Origin: Gemmatimonadota bacterium | GTDB taxonomy: Bacteria > Gemmatimonadota > Gemmatimonadetes > Longimicrobiales > Gaopeijiaceae | Assembly: GCA_041390105.1 (NCBI GenBank) | Contig: JAWKQO010000004.1 | Span: forward strand, 248,001-312,000 | Reading direction: 5' to 3' | Length of the DNA: 64,000 bases | In this document: piece by piece, positions 41,833-50,233 of the stretch | Layout of the letters: every line of letters starts with the position of its first letter | Position numbering within the stretch: position 1 is the first letter of the stretch | Made by a program: the position numbers and the translations under genes | Notes under the pieces: model-generated | What the model saw: the letters and a program-made list of their open reading frames with translations, nothing else | What the model was told of the DNA's origin: nothing | The model's database searches: none

Positions 41833-43164
41833 GTGCCCATCGATCGCCGTGGCTTCCTGAAGGCGGCCGGCGCTGGCGCCGGCCTTACGCTCGCGGGCGC
41901 CCGCCCGGAGGCGGTGGAGGCAGCCCCCCGCCGCGCACCCCTGGTCCGCAGTGGACAGGCCTCCGACGTGGTGGTGGTGGGCGCCGGCTCCTTCGGAGCC
42001 TGGACCTCGCTCCATCTGCAGCGGATGGGTGCTACGGTCACGCTGGTCGACCAGTACGGCCCCGCCAATTCGCGTTCCACCTCGGGCGGCGAGACTCGCG
42101 GTGTGCGCTCGAGCTACGGTGATCGCCCGCAAGGGTTGCAGTGGGGTCAGTGGGCGGTCGAGGCCATGCGCCGCTGGAAGGCCTGGGACGAGGAGCACGC
42201 GAGAGATCTGCTGCCGCCGCTGTTCTTCACGACCGGTGACGTGATCCTGCGCGCCGAGATGGAGCCCTTCCTGGAGCAGACGGTCGAGAACTGGAAGGTG
42301 ATGGGGCACGAGCACGAGATCATCGATGCGGACGAAGTACGGCGCCGCTGGCCCGTGATCGCCACGGACGAGATGCAGGTGGCGATCTACGAGCCCTCGG
42401 CCGGAGTCGTGCGGGCCCGCCGCGCCATCGAATCGGTGGCCCAGGTGTTCCAGCGCGAGGGTGGGACCATCAAGATCGGCCGAGCCACCCTGGGTGCCAA
42501 CCAAAACGGGACGCTGTCGGAGATCGTTCTGGACAGCGGCGAGCGCGTGACGGGGGACACCTTCGTCTTCGCTTTGGGGCCTTGGTTCCCCAAGGTCTTC
42601 CCCGAACAGATGGGGCGCCGCATCCGGGCCTCCACGTTGGGCCACGTGCTCTACATCGCCACGCCGCCCGGCGACCATTCGTACGAGTGGCCCAATCTAC
42701 CCAGCTACAACGTGCCCGGGTGCACCGGTTGGCCGGCTCTGCCTCCGGACTTCCGCGGCTTCCGCATCCGGGTAGGCGGTCATTCCGAGGAGGATCCGGA
42801 CACGAGCAGCCGCTGGGTGCCCCTGGATGCGCAGGAGCGCCCGCGGGAGATCCTGCGAACCTACTTCCCGGCCCTTGCCGAGCTCCCCATCAACGAGACC
42901 CGCGCCTGTCACTACGAGGGCAGCGTCAGCCGCAACTTCATCATCGACCGTCAGCCAGGGTCGGAGAACGTCTGGTTCGCCGGAGGCGGGAACGCCGAGG
43001 CCTTCAAGCAGGGTCCTGTGTTGGGCGAGTACATCGCGGGACGCGTCATGGGAACCGAGACCGATCCCGAACTCATCGAAGCGTTCAAGTTCCCCGAGGA
43101 GGAGTACGACCTCGAGGAGGAGCGCCGGCGAGAAGAGGCGCGGCGCAGGCGCGGCGAGGACTAG
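41833..43164 (+). CDS. Tat-exported FAD oxidoreductase (sarcosine/amine-oxidase-like, DAO family)
   Basis: 443 residues. A Tat signal (DRRGFLKAAGAGAGLTLAGA) opens the protein. The Rossmann motif is VVVVGAGSFGAW (Gly50, Gly52, Gly55). DAO features follow: ANSRSTSGGETRGVRSSYG, the long substrate domain, and the C-terminal FAD segment NVWFAGGGNAEAFKQGPVLGEY. A Cys in RACHYEGSVSRNFIID aligns with the residue that carries covalent flavin in monomeric sarcosine oxidase. The start is GTG with AAGGAGA 8 bases upstream. A charged tail (EEERRREEARRRRGED) is unusual. With the cytochrome c upstream it is more likely a dehydrogenase than an oxidase. Substrate unknown, perhaps a methylated or cyclic amine. 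Confidence 0.83.
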   Translation: MPIDRRGFLKAAGAGAGLTLAGARPEAVEAAPRRAPLVRSGQASDVVVVGAGSFGAWTSLHLQRMGATVTLVDQYGPANSRSTSGGETRGVRSSYGDRPQGLQWGQWAVEAMRRWKAWDEEHARDLLPPLFFTTGDVILRAEMEPFLEQTVENWKVMGHEHEIIDADEVRRRWPVIATDEMQVAIYEPSAGVVRARRAIESVAQVFQREGGTIKIGRATLGANQNGTLSEIVLDSGERVTGDTFVFALGPWFPKVFPEQMGRRIRASTLGHVLYIATPPGDHSYEWPNLPSYNVPGCTGWPALPPDFRGFRIRVGGHSEEDPDTSSRWVPLDAQERPREILRTYFPALAELPINETRACHYEGSVSRNFIIDRQPGSENVWFAGGGNAEAFKQGPVLGEYIAGRVMGTETDPELIEAFKFPEEEYDLEEERRREEARRRRGED

Positions 43165-43194
43165 CCGGTCCTGGTTCGACAGGGGCGCCGTGGG

Positions 43195-43692
43195 TCACGC
43201 ACCGGTCCGGGTTCGGTCGAACAGGACCATGTCGGTGGAGACGCCGGGTTCACCCAGCTGTCGCAACTGGTGCACCACCTGTCCCCGGTGATAGGTCCCG
43301 TGGTTGACCACGTGGCGAAGCAGGCGCCACAACGCGGAGCGGAACGGCTCGCCGCGCGTGTTCTGGTAGTCCAGCTCCGCGTGTAGCGCTTCGTCGTCGA
43401 GCTGCTGCAGGAAGCGCTCCCGTCGTTCCTCGACCTCGGCGAAGCGGGTTTGGATGTCAGCCAGGCCAGAGAGGTCCCAGCCGGTATCCAGGGACCGCGG
43501 AGAACGCCCGGTCCAGCGCTCCAGCCAGATCCACTCGGCAGCCAGCATATGCGCGAGAGTGTCACGGACGCTTCCAAAGCTGCCACCCAGGTCACGACCC
43601 AGAGCCGCCTCGTCCAACTGGACGACCGCGGCAAGGATGCGCTCGTTGGCCCAGCGATTGTACGCGTACAACTCACGGATCTCGTCGATCAC
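43195..43692 (-). CDS. DinB-family metal-binding protein
   Basis: 165 residues, a standard cytoplasmic DinB/DUF664-type four-helix bundle. The N-terminus IDEIRELYAYNRWANERIL is typical. The metal-ligand histidines are in TLAHMLAAEWIWLERW and HVVNHGTYHRGQVVHQLRQLG. Family members act as thiol-dependent transferases or have unknown roles. The GTG at 43692 has AGGAGG 5 bases upstream and is clearly better than the 57-codon upstream extension. Monocistronic, divergent from the kinase gene. It is a different subgroup from the lipoprotein DinB at 15066. Confidence 0.88.
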   Translation of the reverse strand: MIDEIRELYAYNRWANERILAAVVQLDEAALGRDLGGSFGSVRDTLAHMLAAEWIWLERWTGRSPRSLDTGWDLSGLADIQTRFAEVEERRERFLQQLDDEALHAELDYQNTRGEPFRSALWRLLRHVVNHGTYHRGQVVHQLRQLGEPGVSTDMVLFDRTRTGA

Positions 43693-43821
43693 GGAACCTC
43701 CTGAAGCAAGGAAGCGCTCGCCCTGGCCCCCGGGGACCTGCGGAGGCCCGCCCCACTCCACCCGGTGCCGGGCAGAGCGAACGTATGGTCCTGCGCGTCC
43801 CCCACAAGTAGTCTGGTGCGC

Positions 43822-46461
43822 ATGGACCCCCGACGTTGGGCTCACATCCAGGACGTCTTCCACGCCGCTCTGGAGCTACCGCTGGAGCAACGCGACCGCT
43901 TCGTGCGCGAGCGCTGTGCCGGCGCACCCGAGGATGCCGAGCAGGTCCTCGAGCTCCTCGCCGAAGACGTTCGCTCGGGCTCGCTTCTGGACCGGGAGAT
44001 CGGCGTGGTGGCCGACTCCATACTCGACGGGTCCATACCGAAGATGCCCCAGATCGGACCCTACCGGATCCTCCGGGTTCTGGGACAGGGCGGCATGGGC
44101 GTGGTGTACCTGGGAGAGCGGCCCGATCTGGGGGCGCGCGCCGCCATCAAGGTGCTCAGGGACGCCGCGCTCTCGCCCCATCGGCGCGAGCGGTTCTTGA
44201 GCGAACAACGCACGCTCGCCCAACTCGAGCACCCGCGCATCGCCCGCATCTTCGATGCGGCCGTGCTCCCGGACGGCACACCGTACTTCGTGATGGAGCA
44301 CGTCGAGGGTCGGCCCCTGGACCGCTATTGCGCCGAGGTCCCACTCCGGATCGACGAGCGTCTGCACCTGTTCCGCGCCATCTGCGAAGGGGTGCGGTTC
44401 GCGCATTCCCGCGCGGTCATCCACCGCGATCTCAAGCCGTCGAACGTGCTCGTCACCGAGGACGGTACGCCAAAGCTCCTGGACTTCGGGATCGCCAAGC
44501 AGCTCGACTCCCTCGATGGCGTCGGTGACCGGACACGCACGGGGCTGGCACTCATGACCCCGGCCTATGCGGCCCCGGAGCAGATCCTGGGTCAGCCGCT
44601 GGGCGTCTACACCGACGTGTACGCGCTGGGCGGGCTCCTCTACCAGATCCTCAGCGGACGTCCGCCCTTCGATCTGCAGTCCCTGACTCCAGCGCAAGCC
44701 GAGCGCGCCATCACGGAGACCGGCGCGCCGCCGCCCTCGCGCGTCGCTGACCCAGCATCGGCCCCCGGTCCCACCCGACCGGAATGGGAAGAGCTGGACA
44801 TCTTGTGTGGAACCGCCATGCATCGCGACCCGCTGCGACGGTACGCGTCCGTGGAGGCCTTGATGCGGGACGTGGACCACTTCCTGGCCGACGAGCCCCT
44901 GGAGGCACGACCCGACTCCGCCCTGTACCGACTCGGCAAATTCGCGCGTCGCAACACTCGGGCCCTGACCGGGGTGGCCACGGCGATGGCGGCGCTCGCA
45001 GGCACGGTCGGGTTCTACACGTGGCGGCTCGCGGACGCACGCGACCAGGCCTTGGCGGAGGCACAGCGAACGCAGCGGATCCAGGCCTTTACGCAGAGCC
45101 TGTTCACGGGTGGCCAGGAGGAGATCGGGCCCTCCGATACTCTGAGAGTGCTGACCCTCCTCGATCGCGGCGTGCAACAGGCGCGTTTGCTGGATGCGGA
45201 CCCCGCCCAGCAAGCGGACATGTACGTGACGTTGGGCAGCATCTTCACCCAGCTCGGACGGTATGCGAGCGCGGATTCGCTGCTGGGGCTCGCGGTGGCC
45301 CTGCGCCAGGCCTTGACGCCGGCCGATCCGCACGCGGTGGCCGAAGCGCTGGTCGCTGAAGGCGAGTTGCGGCTGCAGCAAGGAGAATACGAGGAGGCCG
45401 AGGGGATCTTCCAGCGCGCCCTCGAGCTGCAGCGCGCCGAGGGCCCCCCCACCGACCCACGGATCGCCAGCAGTCTCACGGGCCTCGGAAGCGCGCTGGA
45501 GGGGAGGGGCGAGTACGAGCGGGCCATCACCCTCCTCGGCGAGGCCGTGCGTGCGCTGGAAGCCCAGCCCGGCCGGGAGGAGGATCTGACCAGTGCCCTG
45601 GCAGCGCTGGCCAACACGCAGTTCTATGCGGGGGATCTCGACGCCTCCGACTCGCTGAACCTCCGTGCCCTGGCCATCTACCGGCGACTGCACGGTGAGC
45701 GCCATCCCGATGTCGCGGACGGACTGATCAATCTCGCCGTGAACGAGAACCAGCGGGGGCGCTACGACGCCGCTGAGCCGCTACTCCGCCAGGCGCTGTC
45801 CATTTTCGAGGGCTACCACGGACCCGAGCACCCCGAGGTGGCCTCCGCCCTGCGCATGCTGGGCAACAACTTGATCTACCAGGGGCGGCTCGACGACGCC
45901 GAACCCCTGCTGCGACGCTCGTTGTCGGTCGGCGAGCGCGTGCTGGGACCCAACCACCCCCGACAGGCCAACACCCTGGGGGATCTCGCCTATGTCGAGC
46001 TGCAGAAGGGACGCTTCGACGAGGCGATCGAGGCGTACCGGCGGATCGTCACCATCTACGAGGAGGCGAACGGACCTCGGCACTACTTCGTGGGCATCGG
46101 CCTTTCCAACCTTGCCAACGCCTACATGGAGGCCGGACGGCTGACGGAATCCGAAGCCATCTTCCGCGACGTCATCGAGCGTTTTGCAGAGGCACGCGGT
46201 GCCGAGCACGTAGACACGGGGATCGCCCACATCAAGCTCGGGCGCGTGCTCCTACGCCAGGAGCGCGCCTCCGCGGCCGAGCGAGAGCTCCTCGCCGGAT
46301 ACGACATCGTACGCCCCCAGATGGAGCCGACGGTCAGTTGGCTCAGGGCGGCTCGTACCGACCTGGCGTCCGCCTACGATGCGTTGGGCCGACCGCAGGA
46401 CGCGGAGCGCTTCCGGCGCGAGCAGGCCGGGGTGGACTCGCTGGCCGCCGCTGAACGCTAG
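43822..46461 (+). CDS. Transmembrane Ser/Thr protein kinase with TPR sensor domain
   Basis: 879 residues. After a short helical N-terminus (1-75), the kinase domain (about 81-355) has the glycine loop GQGGMGVVY, Lys110 in AAIKVL, catalytic HRDLKPSN (Asp203), DFG at 221-223 and TPAYAAPEQ. It is a Hanks-type (PknB-like) active kinase by these residues. One membrane helix lies at about 381-400. The rest (about 405-879) is a TPR array of the KLC type, with repeats such as LASALTGLGSALEGRGEYERA and VADGLINLAVNENQRGRYDAA. The TPRs would lie outside the membrane as a sensor or docking part. No sigma factor, phosphatase or FHA gene is adjacent, so targets are unknown. Confidence 0.92.
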   Translation: MDPRRWAHIQDVFHAALELPLEQRDRFVRERCAGAPEDAEQVLELLAEDVRSGSLLDREIGVVADSILDGSIPKMPQIGPYRILRVLGQGGMGVVYLGERPDLGARAAIKVLRDAALSPHRRERFLSEQRTLAQLEHPRIARIFDAAVLPDGTPYFVMEHVEGRPLDRYCAEVPLRIDERLHLFRAICEGVRFAHSRAVIHRDLKPSNVLVTEDGTPKLLDFGIAKQLDSLDGVGDRTRTGLALMTPAYAAPEQILGQPLGVYTDVYALGGLLYQILSGRPPFDLQSLTPAQAERAITETGAPPPSRVADPASAPGPTRPEWEELDILCGTAMHRDPLRRYASVEALMRDVDHFLADEPLEARPDSALYRLGKFARRNTRALTGVATAMAALAGTVGFYTWRLADARDQALAEAQRTQRIQAFTQSLFTGGQEEIGPSDTLRVLTLLDRGVQQARLLDADPAQQADMYVTLGSIFTQLGRYASADSLLGLAVALRQALTPADPHAVAEALVAEGELRLQQGEYEEAEGIFQRALELQRAEGPPTDPRIASSLTGLGSALEGRGEYERAITLLGEAVRALEAQPGREEDLTSALAALANTQFYAGDLDASDSLNLRALAIYRRLHGERHPDVADGLINLAVNENQRGRYDAAEPLLRQALSIFEGYHGPEHPEVASALRMLGNNLIYQGRLDDAEPLLRRSLSVGERVLGPNHPRQANTLGDLAYVELQKGRFDEAIEAYRRIVTIYEEANGPRHYFVGIGLSNLANAYMEAGRLTESEAIFRDVIERFAEARGAEHVDTGIAHIKLGRVLLRQERASAAERELLAGYDIVRPQMEPTVSWLRAARTDLASAYDALGRPQDAERFRREQAGVDSLAAAER

Positions 46462-46481
46462 GTCACAACGAACGCGGATCG

Positions 46482-47219
46482 TCAGGAAGTGACCGATACC
46501 GGAAGTCCGCACATCTGCCCGACGTAGCTGTAGGTGGAGCTGGCTGCACCCCCCACCACCGTCGTGGCCGACATCATCTGCACCGAGACCGTGCACTGGC
46601 CCGACCGACTTCCGTTCGTCCAGGAGAACGCTCCCGCCCACAGCCCGTCCCAGCTGACCGAGGACGTGGACAGCGTGGCGCCGGTCAGGAGCCGCGCAAG
46701 ATCGATGTCTCCTGACAAGTCGATCCCGAACGTGAGCCCGGGCGTGGCGTCGAACGTCCAGACGTTGCCCTGGGAGTCGCGCGTGGCACAGCCCTGGTAG
46801 CGGGTCTCCACCTCGGTCCGTCCACCCCAGCTGGAGTTGGTGGCGAAGAGCGTGTCGGGATGCGGGTTCAACCGCGTGTCCGTCACGACCCGGATGGAAT
46901 CCGCGTTCAGGACCAGTACGGCGCCTCCCGCCGGGCAGGCCGCGCTGTTCTGGGTGGTGTCGGCGATGAGGGTGACGGTGGGCACCCGGGCACTCCCATT
47001 TCCTCCGGCCTGAACGGGGCTGGGCGTCGAAGGCGACGGCGTGTAGACCGAGAGCAGCATCGACATCACCACCGCTGCCTCCGCCTGGGACAGCGCGTTG
47101 TCCGGGCCGGCCCCCTCCGAATCGCCGCCGCAGGCCGCCAAGGTGCTCGCGGCCAGCACACCTGCGAGCCACGTCGTCCACGTGCGTCGTTGGATGTTCC
47201 TCCCTCCCCCCTGCTTCAT
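46482..47219 (-). CDS. Lipoprotein, unknown function
   Basis: 245 residues. The signal peptide ends in LAASTLAAC (Cys30), a lipobox, after an Arg/Lys-rich start. The mature part is beta-rich and Thr/Ser-rich with scattered Cys (ACPAGG, QGCATRD, GQCTVSV, GQMCGLP), probably two disulfides. The layout resembles other lipoproteins of this lineage that report a hydrophilic beta-sandwich, but I recognise no family. The ATG at 47219 has GGAGG 4 bases upstream. It is convergent with the kinase gene, 20 bases away. Confidence 0.55.
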   Translation of the reverse strand: MKQGGGRNIQRRTWTTWLAGVLAASTLAACGGDSEGAGPDNALSQAEAAVVMSMLLSVYTPSPSTPSPVQAGGNGSARVPTVTLIADTTQNSAACPAGGAVLVLNADSIRVVTDTRLNPHPDTLFATNSSWGGRTEVETRYQGCATRDSQGNVWTFDATPGLTFGIDLSGDIDLARLLTGATLSTSSVSWDGLWAGAFSWTNGSRSGQCTVSVQMMSATTVVGGAASSTYSYVGQMCGLPVSVTS

Positions 47220-47308
47220 CGCGCCTCCCGCGCTGGGCCGTCTCATCGCCGTCAGGGCCGCCCGGTGATGGGCCCCACCCGCAATACGCGATGTCGGGCT
47301 CAGAACCG

Positions 47309-47836
47309 TCAGGGAGTTCTGGCTGTCGCCGGGGTTGGGGATCGGTCCCGCCTGAGGACGAGGACGCCCGCCGCATCCGTGGTCAGGAGTACCGTCTCAC
47401 GGCGCTGGACAACGACCGCTGTGTCGAGCTCCAGCGTGCGGGATGGATCGCCATCGACGGTGAAGATCACGTGCAGGTCATGCGGACCCGGATGGAGCGC
47501 GATCTCCTCGAACACGTAGATGGGGCTGTCTCCCCGCGCGCCCGAGCCTTCCAGCGTCCGACTCAAGGCCCGCCCCCCGTCCAGTCGCACCTCGAGGTCG
47601 TGGGCGGAGGCGCGCGTCTCGCAGATCCGTTGCGGCCGCATATGGGCGGGAAGTCCGGCGACCTCGTCTTCGGTGGGAGGCCGACAGACTTCCGCTGCGG
47701 ACGACACCACCCTCCAGGAGAGCCGCAGACGACCCTGGTCGTTTCCCCCCGCCCAGGGGATCCGGGAGACGCCGGCGGTGAAGACTCCCGCCACGATCAC
47801 CAACAATCCCGCAAGCGCGGGCCGGGCGCCGCTCAT
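47309..47836 (-). CDS. Membrane-anchored protein of unknown function, coupled to the cytochrome b fusion
   Basis: 175 residues. An N-terminal helix (ALAGLLVIVAGVFTAGV) serves as signal or anchor. The exported part is beta-rich with two Cys (EVCRPP, QRICET) and ends in a strand-rich half: IYVFEEIALHPGPHDLHVIF and ETVLLTTDAAGVLVLRRD. No family recognised. Its ATG overlaps the stop of the upstream cytochrome b fusion gene (ATGA, 47833-47836), so the two are made together and it is probably a periplasmic accessory subunit of that complex. Confidence 0.65.
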   Translation of the reverse strand: MSGARPALAGLLVIVAGVFTAGVSRIPWAGGNDQGRLRLSWRVVSSAAEVCRPPTEDEVAGLPAHMRPQRICETRASAHDLEVRLDGGRALSRTLEGSGARGDSPIYVFEEIALHPGPHDLHVIFTVDGDPSRTLELDTAVVVQRRETVLLTTDAAGVLVLRRDRSPTPATARTP

Positions 47837-49386
47837 CGGGGCTCACCGCTCGTGACGGGCGGCTCGCAGCTCTGATCCAACTCCACCGCCTCCTCGGTCA
47901 CCGGGCGCGCGAGGTCGGCCAGATCACTCTCGAACGCCGCCCGTGCTCGGGCCACGCGGGAGCCCTCGGCAGCGGACGCATACACGACGCGCACGCGTCT
48001 ACGGTCGACGCGAGCTTTCAGCTCCGCCTCCCGGTCGTGGTAGATGCGCTGATCGAGCCAGCCCGGGCCTTCCCGACTCCAGCAATCGCGCGGCGGACAG
48101 GAGACGATCAGAACCCCGGGGACTCCCGATCGCACCAGGATCTCGATGATCGATGTGTGCAGGTTTCCCAGGCAGGAGACCAGCAACCGGTCCCCTGCCG
48201 GACTCCGGGGCCCACCGGCGCCGCTGTTGGCGCACCCGATGACCACGGGCCCGCGTTCATCTGGCCCGCGCCTCGCCAGGAAGGCCCGGGCATCGACGAG
48301 TTGATCTCGGCCGTCCCGCCCTGGAGGGCCCACCCCCATGGGCGCGCAGGAGCCCGCGCAGATGCCACAGCTCACGCAACGCGCCGGATCGACGCGGGCC
48401 ACGAGCGTGGCGCGGCCGTCGCCCCGCTCGACCATGGAGATGGCTTCGAAGGGACAATCCACGAAACACTGCTCACAGCCCGTGCAGAAGCGCTCTTCCA
48501 CCACGCTCGCTGGCAACGCAGCGGACGCCCGTGGCCGCGAAGCCAAGGGAACCAGCAGAACTCCCAGGGGCAGGCCCACCAGGAGCAGCCAACCGGACCA
48601 GGGACCAAGCCGCAACTGAATGGGGACCCAGAATCCGTAGAGCAGATCCAACGACAGCGACTCGGGGCGCTGGAATGGATTGGCTGGGCCTTCCAGGGGC
48701 GCAGGCCACACGACCGCAAGCACCAAAAGCACCCCAACCACGGTCAGCCACAGGCGCCGGGGAGGCAGCAGCACGGGACGCGATACCCGGGAGACGTGCA
48801 GCCACAGCATGCCCGCCATCCCCACCGGGATGGCGATGTGCGCGAAGAGGTTGAGGAAGAAGAACGCCCCCGGGATCGGCTGTTCCCCCACGAAGACGCG
48901 AACGAGGGGCTCCGAGAACAGAGGGAGGGCGTCCAGGAGGCGAGCGCCTTCCGTGGCCAGCAACTGGGCCTGTGGATCCCAGACCATGACGTAGCCCGTC
49001 CAGCCACAGAGGTACAGCAGTCCGACCAGGAGAACTCCCGAGGTCCACGCCAGGACCCTGGGCCCCCAGCTCCTTCCCTGCAGGAACAGTCGGACGGCGT
49101 GCGCCACCGCCGCCAGCACGGCCAGATCGGCGGCATAGCGGTGCAACGCCCGCATCCAGCGGCCCGCCCAGATCTGCGTGGAGATCCGCTCCACCGACGG
49201 GTACGGTCCGCCGATCCGGTAGAACAACAGCAGATACAACCCCGTCAGCAGCATGGTCGCGAGTGCCACCACAACCAGCGCCCCGGACTGGTAGAGCGGA
49301 TTGTAGCGCCAGGTGTACAACCGGTTGACCTGCGCATCCACCACCGCGAGGATCCGCCGCGCAGCACGTGTCAAAGGACCTGCCAC
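47833..49386 (-). CDS. Cytochrome b / 2x[4Fe-4S] ferredoxin / MvhD-like fusion protein
   Basis: 517 residues in three parts. Residues about 20-280 form a cytochrome b N-terminal domain with His82/His96 and His183/His197, each pair 14 apart as in bis-heme cytochrome b. Residues 301-347 carry two ferredoxin clusters: CTGCEQCFVDC and CVSCGICAGSC. Residues about 378-470 resemble the MvhD/FlpD (hydrogenase-heterodisulfide delta) domain: VVIGCANSG, LLVSCLGNLH, VLIVSCPPRDC. Such domains link soluble two-electron donors to membrane carriers. The start is GTG with GAGGAG about 9 bases upstream. Divergent from an Rrf2 regulator and coupled to a small exported protein. It may connect quinol to an unknown soluble or membrane acceptor. 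Confidence 0.82.
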   Translation of the reverse strand: MAGPLTRAARRILAVVDAQVNRLYTWRYNPLYQSGALVVVALATMLLTGLYLLLFYRIGGPYPSVERISTQIWAGRWMRALHRYAADLAVLAAVAHAVRLFLQGRSWGPRVLAWTSGVLLVGLLYLCGWTGYVMVWDPQAQLLATEGARLLDALPLFSEPLVRVFVGEQPIPGAFFFLNLFAHIAIPVGMAGMLWLHVSRVSRPVLLPPRRLWLTVVGVLLVLAVVWPAPLEGPANPFQRPESLSLDLLYGFWVPIQLRLGPWSGWLLLVGLPLGVLLVPLASRPRASAALPASVVEERFCTGCEQCFVDCPFEAISMVERGDGRATLVARVDPARCVSCGICAGSCAPMGVGPPGRDGRDQLVDARAFLARRGPDERGPVVIGCANSGAGGPRSPAGDRLLVSCLGNLHTSIIEILVRSGVPGVLIVSCPPRDCWSREGPGWLDQRIYHDREAELKARVDRRRVRVVYASAAEGSRVARARAAFESDLADLARPVTEEAVELDQSCEPPVTSGEPR

Positions 49387-49484
49387 CGATGGAATCTCCT
49401 CGTACCGATCCGCCCTCGGACGCCGGTACCCTCCGGGGCCGTCGTCACCTGCCCTTGCGAAGTCGCCAATACATCACAATATCA

Positions 49485-49495
49485 TGAAAAATTCA
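49485..49495. promoter_or_regulatory. Palindrome in the rrf2/cytochrome b divergent promoter region
   Basis: TGAAAAATTCA (TGAA-AAA-TTCA) sits in the only AT-rich stretch (49468-49496) of the 49387-49524 gap, 30 bases before the rrf2 ATG. Rrf2 proteins bind AT-rich palindromes, so this is a candidate operator controlling both directions. Confidence 0.45.
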
Positions 49496-49524
49496 AGAGT
49501 CCCCTGCCACCCGAGGGGACGCCC

Positions 49525-49947
49525 ATGAAGCTCTCGCGGACGGCCGAGTATGCGTTGCGGGCAGCCTTGCACATCGCCGAGAACGCCGCCGAGCGGGCCA
49601 CGTCTGTGGACGTCCTCGCGGACGAGCTGGACGTGCCCCGGAACTACCTGTCCAAGATCCTGCACCGCCTCACCCAAGCCGGAGTCCTCGCCTCCAGCCG
49701 GGGACCCAAGGGTGGCTTCCGCTTGGCCCGCCCAGCGGACCAGATCACGCTGGGCGAGGTCGTCGACCCGGTCGATCCGATCGCCACGGACCGTACCTGC
49801 CTATTGGGTCGACCGCAGTGCTCCGACACGCATCCCTGCCCCGCCCACGGCCGCTGGCGCGCGCTGGCCGAGGAGCTGCGGGTGTTCTTCCACGAGACGA
49901 CGCTCGCAACCCTCCTCGCTTCAGAGGCGCCGCCCCCCGCTCGCTGA
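49525..49947 (+). CDS. Rrf2-family Fe-S transcriptional regulator (NsrR/IscR type)
   Basis: 140 residues. The N-terminal winged helix MKLSRTAEYALRAALHIAE, the VPRNYLSKILHRLTQAGVLAS recognition helix region and the SSRGPKGGFRLARP wing are classic Rrf2. Three Cys (Cys92, Cys99, Cys105; TCLLGRPQCSDTHPC) are spaced to hold a [2Fe-2S] or [4Fe-4S] cluster. Family members sense NO (NsrR), Fe-S status (IscR) or redox. GAGGGG lies 7 bases before the ATG. It sits between the divergent cytochrome b fusion and the heme-copper reductase operon, so regulation of both, perhaps by NO, is inferred. Confidence 0.9.
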   Translation: MKLSRTAEYALRAALHIAENAAERATSVDVLADELDVPRNYLSKILHRLTQAGVLASSRGPKGGFRLARPADQITLGEVVDPVDPIATDRTCLLGRPQCSDTHPCPAHGRWRALAEELRVFFHETTLATLLASEAPPPAR

Positions 49948-49971
49948 CCGACTCTCCCGACCCGCATCTCC

Positions 49972-50016
49972 ACGCCGGGAGCCGCGCCGAGTGCGCGGCC
50001 CCGGCGTTTCTTATTT
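49972..50016 (+). terminator. Intrinsic terminator between rrf2 and the heme-copper reductase operon
   Basis: A long stem: ACGCCGGG (49972-49979) pairs with the CCCGGCGT ending at 50007, and GCCGCGC (49981-49987) pairs with GCGCGGC (49993-49999), with a single bulged A and a CGAGT loop. TTCTTATTT follows. Only about 25 bases separate it from the next ATG, so it may act as an attenuator. Confidence 0.72.
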
Positions 50017-50040
50017 CCCCGGTTTCCCGACGGAGACACC

Positions 50041-50220
50041 ATGAGCGAACCCGAGGTTGACGCCACGCATCCGCACGAAGACTCCAAGATCCCGCTGGGG
50101 CAGCGCCTCTTCGATCGCCCCTTCGTCCTGCTCCTGATCGGTGTGGTGGTGATGTTCGTGTTCTACACCGGATGGGGACTGCTCGAGATCCTCTCGCTCA
50201 CACCTGCCCCGCTGCCCTGA
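50041..50220 (+). CDS. Small one-helix subunit of the heme-copper reductase (subunit IIa/CbaD-like)
   Basis: 59 residues: a soluble N-terminus with several His/Asp/Glu, then one membrane helix (FVLLLIGVVVMFVFYTGWGLLEIL). GGAG lies 5 bases before the ATG. It stands 13 bases upstream of subunit II. In the Thermus ba3 oxidase operon a similar tiny one-helix protein (CbaD, subunit IIa) is encoded directly before subunits II and I, supplying the helix that the short subunit II lacks. Sequence similarity at this length cannot prove homology; position and topology are the evidence. Confidence 0.75.
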   Translation: MSEPEVDATHPHEDSKIPLGQRLFDRPFVLLLIGVVVMFVFYTGWGLLEILSLTPAPLP

Positions 50221-50233
50221 GAAGGAGGCACGC

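Noticed and set aside
48037..49524. The plus-strand extension of the rrf2 frame through the cytochrome b gene.
   Set aside because: The Rrf2 fold starts exactly at the ATG at 49525, which has its own Shine-Dalgarno sequence; upstream residues are non-conserved.
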